Shown: piece by piece, positions 5,090 to 8,200 of the stretch | Position numbering within the stretch: the first letter of the stretch is position 1 | How the letters are laid out: the number at the start of each line of letters is the position of its first letter | Assembly: GCA_002796165.1 (NCBI GenBank) | Contig: PCWF01000085.1 | Location: 1 to 8,200, forward strand | Direction of reading: 5' to 3' | Length of the DNA stretch: 8,200 nt | From: Nitrospinae bacterium CG11_big_fil_rev_8_21_14_0_20_56_8 | GTDB lineage: Bacteria > Nitrospinota > Nitrospinia > Nitrospinales > VA-1 | Translations under genes and position numbers: made by a program | Notes under the pieces: generated by a model | Database searches by the model: none | Seen by the model: only the letters and a program-made list of their open reading frames with translations | Told to the model about the DNA's origin: nothing

Positions 5090-5318
5090 CTCCTCCGTGG
5101 AGGGCGAACGCGCGGCAAATGCTCGCTTTACTCACGAACCGCAAGGGTACCCCTCCCTTACAGGGAGGGGATGCGCTCCGCCACCCGTCCTGCCATCCAT
5201 CCGATTTGAGGGGACTCGAAAGGTGTCGGCCCTGTGCCTCCACGGCGAGTGGCGCGGGCGGCAAGGGGTTTGGTAAATTAATCAGTTTTTTTATTTTCAA
5301 CTTTGGACCGGATTCAAC
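5090..5318. other. Structured intergenic region after the tRNA fragment
   Basis: No gene is supported here. The region is rich in inverted repeats: CCGTGGAGG (5095-5103) with CCTCCACGG (5237-5245), GCGG (5112-5115) with CCGC (5139-5142), and the 8-bp hairpin at 5150-5170. The last 40 bases turn AT-rich (TAAATTAAT at 5275-5283 and a T run at 5286-5292) and may hold the promoter of the transporter gene, although I cannot pair -35 and -10 boxes. Confidence 0.5.
5150..5170. repeat. Perfect 8-bp GC-rich hairpin
   Basis: CCCCTCCC (5150-5157) and GGGAGGGG (5163-5170) flank TTACA. It is stable, but no T-tract follows on either strand. It sits at the centre of the larger inverted repeat described for this region. 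Confidence 0.55.
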
Positions 5319-5582
5319 ATGCGAGATCTCTGGATGGTGTTTTTAAGTGTATTTCTGGCGGAGCTGGGGGACAAGACTCAGGTGGCGACGTTGTTGTTCG
5401 CCACCGACGGCAATCTTCACAAGTGGGGCGTGTTCGCCGCCTCCGCGGGCGCGCTGGCCCTCAGTTGCCTGCTCATGGTGGTGTTCGGGAGCCAGATCGC
5501 CCAGTTCATCTCCCCGGAACGCATCAAGATTCTCGCGGGTCTGGGTTTCATCGCCATCGGGATCTGGACCCTGGTGAAATAA
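5319..5582 (+). CDS. Half-size TMEM165/GDT1 (UPF0016) family cation transporter
   Basis: An 87-residue membrane protein made of one UPF0016 repeat. The signature ELGDKTQ (residues 15-21) sits in the first hydrophobic segment (about 4-28). Two more membrane segments follow at about 36-57 and 70-86, joined by a short loop. The family exports Mn2+ or exchanges Ca2+/Mn2+ for protons, and the acidic residue and lysine of the signature line the ion path. Most members have two repeats and near 200 residues. Single-repeat versions must pair with themselves or with a sister protein to build the pore. No second copy is visible here, so it probably forms a homodimer. The ATG at 5319 fits the usual family start; the ribosome binding site is weak (GGACCGG, 5305-5311). 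It is the first chromosomal gene after the att site, and the glycosyltransferase follows 74 bases later. Confidence 0.92.
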   Translation: MRDLWMVFLSVFLAELGDKTQVATLLFATDGNLHKWGVFAASAGALALSCLLMVVFGSQIAQFISPERIKILAGLGFIAIGIWTLVK

Positions 5583-5656
5583 CCGGAATGGCATGACCGG
5601 TCAGCCCGGTTCCGAGAGAAACGGATCGGGTTGCCGATCTCGAAATTGAATTTCCT
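5583..5656. promoter_or_regulatory. Short intergenic region with two palindromes
   Basis: TGACCGGTCA (5594-5603) is a perfect 10-base palindrome. GAAATTGAATTTC (5642-5654) is an inverted repeat with a one-base centre that ends 2 bases before the glycosyltransferase ATG. No purine-rich ribosome binding site is present in its place. The second palindrome could be an operator or a structure that limits translation; both ideas are untested. Confidence 0.3.
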
Positions 5657-6880
5657 ATGGACCTGTGGGTTAACGGTTCGATAATTTTTTTCAGTCTGCT
5701 CGCTCTGGCCGCCGGTCCCTGCGGGGTTGTGGGCACGGCGGGTTGCCTGGCCTACCTGTTTCGCATCCGGAGACCGGCCTGCCCTTCCCCTTCTCTCCGG
5801 GGGCATATCTATTTCCGCTACGTCACTCGCGGGGATTTCCCGAATCTGGTCCGTCACAATGTTGCGGGCGTTCCGCGGCTTCTGGAAGGTTTGCTGACCC
5901 CGGACCGGTATACCGTGGAAGTGGTCACGCAAAAGCCGGTCGGGGCGGCCGCCGTGGAAATGGTGGTGCCGCAGGACTACCGGACGCCCCATGGGTCTTT
6001 ATTCAAGGCGCGCAATCTGCATTATGCGCTGATGCACAGCCGGGCCCGCAATGGCGACTGGATCGTGCATCTGGATGAGGAGACGGTGATGAACCGGGAG
6101 GGGGTGGAGGCGCTCCTGCAATACATGGCCGAGGCGGAACGGGAGGGTGCCCTGGAGGACTGGATGGCGCAGGGCAACATCGTTTTCGGCGCGGGACAGG
6201 GGAGGGTGGCTTTCGTGAAGGCCATGGATTCGATCCGGGTGACCTGGAACCTGACCGCCCGGCTCGCCGCGGAAACGCTCCATGTCTTTTTTGTGGTGAA
6301 GGGAAGTTTCCTGGTGGCCGCGCAAGAAACGGAACGCAAACTGGGCTGGGATTTCCCCCCGGAGTTGTGCGTGAACGAGGACGACACCGCCGTCTTGCGC
6401 TATCCCGGGAATTTGAAGGGAAGGTGGATTGAGGGAACGTTTTATGAAACCAGTCCGGAAACCCTGCTCGACCTGCTCAAGCAGCGCCGCAGGTGGTACC
6501 ACGGTCACCGGAAGTTTCTGTCCTCCCGGCATCTGAATTTAAGTCAGAAATTCCAGGTGATGGTGATGTTTCTTAACGACTGGGCGGTTTTTCCGGTTTG
6601 GGCGGCCCTGATTTCCTTCTCTCTGGGGATTCCTCTCGATCCTCTTGCGGTCCGGATGGCCGGGTGGGTGGCGGGACTTCAGGCCGTGTGTTACGGGATC
6701 GGGGCAGGGGTCAATTTCCCGGGAAGCGTGGGAAAGCGGCTGACTCTGGCTTCTCTCGGCTTCATTCTCTCCCCGGTATTTTTATCTCTCCAGTTTTGCA
6801 GTTGGTTCTGGGCGATGGCCACCACTCCCCAGGTAAAATTCGATCCGTTCAACAAGGAACGGATGGACAAGGCGGAATAG
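5657..6880 (+). CDS. Membrane-bound family 2 glycosyltransferase, egghead/bre-3-like
   Basis: A 407-residue inner-membrane enzyme that probably transfers a sugar from a nucleotide donor to a lipid or glycan acceptor. A membrane helix (about 9-35) precedes a GT-A type catalytic domain on the cytoplasmic side. WIVHLDEET (135-143) is the DxD-like donor and metal site. NEDD (240-243) supplies the acidic base region, and QRRRW (276-280) is the Q/RxxRW motif of processive and related GT2 enzymes. Three hydrophobic segments end the protein (about 303-325, 333-352 and 363-390). HLDEET together with QRRRW resembles egghead/bre-3 beta-1,4-mannosyltransferases, but donor and acceptor are not proven by these motifs. 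ATG 5657 gives the usual N-terminal helix; no good ribosome binding site precedes it. The transporter gene lies 74 bases upstream on the same strand, and the downstream gene is convergent, 4 bases away. Confidence 0.9.
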   Translation: MDLWVNGSIIFFSLLALAAGPCGVVGTAGCLAYLFRIRRPACPSPSLRGHIYFRYVTRGDFPNLVRHNVAGVPRLLEGLLTPDRYTVEVVTQKPVGAAAVEMVVPQDYRTPHGSLFKARNLHYALMHSRARNGDWIVHLDEETVMNREGVEALLQYMAEAEREGALEDWMAQGNIVFGAGQGRVAFVKAMDSIRVTWNLTARLAAETLHVFFVVKGSFLVAAQETERKLGWDFPPELCVNEDDTAVLRYPGNLKGRWIEGTFYETSPETLLDLLKQRRRWYHGHRKFLSSRHLNLSQKFQVMVMFLNDWAVFPVWAALISFSLGIPLDPLAVRMAGWVAGLQAVCYGIGAGVNFPGSVGKRLTLASLGFILSPVFLSLQFCSWFWAMATTPQVKFDPFNKERMDKAE

Positions 6881-6884
6881 CGGG

Positions 6885-8200
6885 TCATCCCTTCATGCCT
6901 CCTGCCCCGCCGATTGCAATGTCACCGTTGCGGCCCGGAGCCCCTACGGCGAGTAGGGGGGCGATGAAGACGCGGAGGCCGTCGTAATTCACCGTTTCCC
7001 CGCGGGCCACGCCCATGCGGATTTTCAATCCGTACCGCCCGGGCGGCACCACGCCCAGAAACACCCGCAAGGTCCACGGTTCTTCGTTTTTTCCCATCCA
7101 TTCCGCCTGAACCCCATCGTGCAAAAGTCCGAGGTTGAGGAGATGCGTTTCTCCCGGACGGGACAGATCCTCAAACGCGAGCGTCGTGAAGGGGAGGGTG
7201 GGCGCCTGTTTGCGCAGGTAGGCCTCCGCCCGCATGACGGCGACCAGGCTCGGCGCATTCACTTCAAGGATGCCCGGTACGGGAGCTTCCACCAGGAAAT
7301 CGGATTCGGCGTCGGTTTGCAGGAGGAGGGCGCCGTTTCCCGAGGGTGCCGGGAGGGGACTTTCGCGATAGCGTCCGTGCCCCATTACGGGTCGCCACGG
7401 GGCTTTCGTTTCGAAGTCTTCTTTCAGCAGGGATCGCGCGGGTCCGGCGGTCAGAGGGAGGAGAAATTTTTCTCCGCTCAGGTCCACGGCGGTGTTTGGG
7501 GTTCCGGGAAAGAAGGGGGAAAGCAGGGCAAAGGTTCCGGTTTCGCCTCGAACTTGGAACGCATTCAGGTTTCTGTGGTGCGATCCCAGAAGCCGGATGC
7601 CGTCGAGCCGGTTGTCTTTCATGATGGCGGTGAGATTTTTCCGGTAAGGGTTCACCGCGTAGAGGTAAAGCTCCGGATGGGTGGCGCAAAGCAGGTCGTG
7701 GGGGCCGAGCGAGGCTTTCAGGCTTTGCTTGAAGGCTTGCGCATCGTGTCCGGCGACCTTCGGGTAGTGATCGCGGAGGAGGACGGTCAGGTTCCCCGCG
7801 AGGTACAGGAGAACCAGGCCGGTGGCGGCCATTGTGCCCACGCCGGGACGGAGAAGGATGGAGGCCAGCCGATGCCCCGCCTGGTGGGTTCCCAGGGCAA
7901 GAAAGATCATGAACAGGGGGAAGTTGAATAGATAGTTCCGCGGATATCCGGCGATGTTGAACAGCAGGACACCGGCGAAGGGCAAAAGGAAAATGAATAC
8001 GGGAAGCCACCGGTCATCGGGTTTCCGCGTTTCTCCGAATCCGACCCCGATGAGAATGAGGAATCCGAAAACGCCCGGGGCAAAGGGGAAGATGAGAGAC
8101 CCGATGCCGGGAAGCAGATGGCGCGCCGCCTCGAAGCCGGAGGAGTAGGCGACGGGGGGATGGTTCAGCACGACTTCGCGCAGGCTTTCCCAGACGGGAA
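6885..8200 (-). CDS. Membrane protein resembling GT-C glycosyltransferases, C-terminal part (5' end outside window)
   Basis: The minus-strand frame is open from the right edge to the TGA at 6885-6887, so the gene begins outside the window. A GTG at 8171 is in frame, but the protein-like sequence continues upstream of it (PVWESLREV), so it is not the start. Taking that GTG as residue 1, hydrophobic segments lie at about 19-45, 53-74, 79-94 and 113-131, with YPRNYLFNFPLFMIF (76-90) resembling the last helices of polyprenyl-phosphate-sugar (PMT/ArnT-like, GT-C) glycosyltransferases. About 295 soluble residues follow, probably periplasmic, ending in a beta-rich stretch (PWTLRVFLGVVPPGRYGL). The catalytic N-terminal part is not visible, so the family call is tentative. 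The gene is convergent with the glycosyltransferase gene, and a joint role in glycan or glycolipid assembly is plausible. Confidence 0.8.
   Translation of the reverse strand, partial: PVWESLREVVLNHPPVAYSSGFEAARHLLPGIGSLIFPFAPGVFGFLILIGVGFGETRKPDDRWLPVFIFLLPFAGVLLFNIAGYPRNYLFNFPLFMIFLALGTHQAGHRLASILLRPGVGTMAATGLVLLYLAGNLTVLLRDHYPKVAGHDAQAFKQSLKASLGPHDLLCATHPELYLYAVNPYRKNLTAIMKDNRLDGIRLLGSHHRNLNAFQVRGETGTFALLSPFFPGTPNTAVDLSGEKFLLPLTAGPARSLLKEDFETKAPWRPVMGHGRYRESPLPAPSGNGALLLQTDAESDFLVEAPVPGILEVNAPSLVAVMRAEAYLRKQAPTLPFTTLAFEDLSRPGETHLLNLGLLHDGVQAEWMGKNEEPWTLRVFLGVVPPGRYGLKIRMGVARGETVNYDGLRVFIAPLLAVGAPGRNGDIAIGGAGGMKG
6941..6959. terminator. Possible hairpin ending glycosyltransferase transcription
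   Basis: CCCCTAC (6941-6947) and GTAGGGG (6953-6959) form a 7-bp stem around GGCGA, 60 bases past the glycosyltransferase stop and inside the convergent gene. There is no T-tract, so at most it would act as a pause or Rho-related site. The 4-base gap between the genes leaves no room for a separate terminator. Confidence 0.2.

Noticed and set aside
5150..5170. Intrinsic terminator
   Set aside because: The hairpin is strong but no T-tract follows on either strand.
4820..5209. Plus-strand frame of 129 codons after the helicase gene
   Set aside because: It runs across a direct repeat, three hairpins and the tRNA fragment, and has mixed composition with no domain and no ribosome binding site.
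4986..5300. Minus-strand frame of 104 codons containing RAGLEPARG
   Set aside because: It is antisense to the tRNA-Leu fragment. The peptide comes from the reverse complement of the T arm, a common source of spurious proteins.
5417..5992. Minus-strand frame of 191 codons under the transporter and glycosyltransferase genes
   Set aside because: It overlaps two well-supported genes on the other strand and has no recognisable motif.
5999..6532. Minus-strand frame of 177 codons opposite the glycosyltransferase
   Set aside because: It is a shadow of the catalytic domain region, His/Pro/Gln-rich with no family signature.
7119..7931. Plus-strand frame of 270 codons opposite the GT-C-like gene
   Set aside because: It is a shadow of the minus-strand gene in GC-rich sequence. 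It is Gly/Arg/Glu-rich with no membrane segments, and the opposite frame has clear protein character.
8169..8171. GTG as the start of the minus-strand membrane protein gene
   Set aside because: The frame and protein-like sequence continue upstream of it to the window edge, so the real start lies outside.
1..8200. CRISPR array
   Set aside because: No set of regularly spaced short repeats is present; the repeats found occur in pairs at irregular distances.

Overview
This window looks like the right-hand end of a genomic island joined to ordinary chromosome, in a bacterium I cannot place more precisely. The membrane and envelope glycosylation genes, bacterial-type ribosome binding sites and a class II tRNA-Leu fragment fit a free-living environmental bacterium, probably Gram-negative. 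The left part (1 to about 5034) has visibly lower GC than the right part, short decayed reading frames, repeats, a toxin-antitoxin pair and one very large defence-like helicase gene. The right part (from about 5090) is GC-rich and tightly packed.

Layout: the window opens inside a mazE-type antitoxin gene, whose stop overlaps the start of a complete mazF/PemK-type RNase toxin gene. About 470 bases of decayed sequence follow. A 3.7 kb gene (935-4681) then encodes a 1248-residue protein. It has an N-terminal half of about 600 residues that I do not recognise, a central RecD/TraA-like SF1B helicase, and a C-terminal domain resembling PD-(D/E)XK nucleases. Both ends of this gene keep ATGA start/stop overlaps with tiny remnants of neighbouring genes. 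It therefore appears to be one survivor of a larger operon. The remnants break at or next to two copies of the 10-mer AACTTTGGCC, and the whole segment lies between two copies of a 36-37 base direct repeat.

A stretch with three hairpins (4877-5014) ends at a 3' half of tRNA-Leu(UAA) (5035-5089). This fragment starts in the anticodon stem and has no 5' half, as expected for the distal attachment site left by an integrase that uses a tRNA gene. The intact tRNA, and probably the integrase, should lie to the left, outside the window.

To the right are a half-size TMEM165/GDT1 (UPF0016) cation transporter gene, a membrane-bound family 2 glycosyltransferase of egghead/bre-3-like character, and, convergent with it and only 4 bases away, the 3' part of a membrane protein gene resembling GT-C glycosyltransferases. 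The last two suggest an envelope glycan or glycolipid role. On the island side, mazEF and the helicase-nuclease fit stabilisation and DNA-directed defence or processing, but that role is inferred from architecture and context only.
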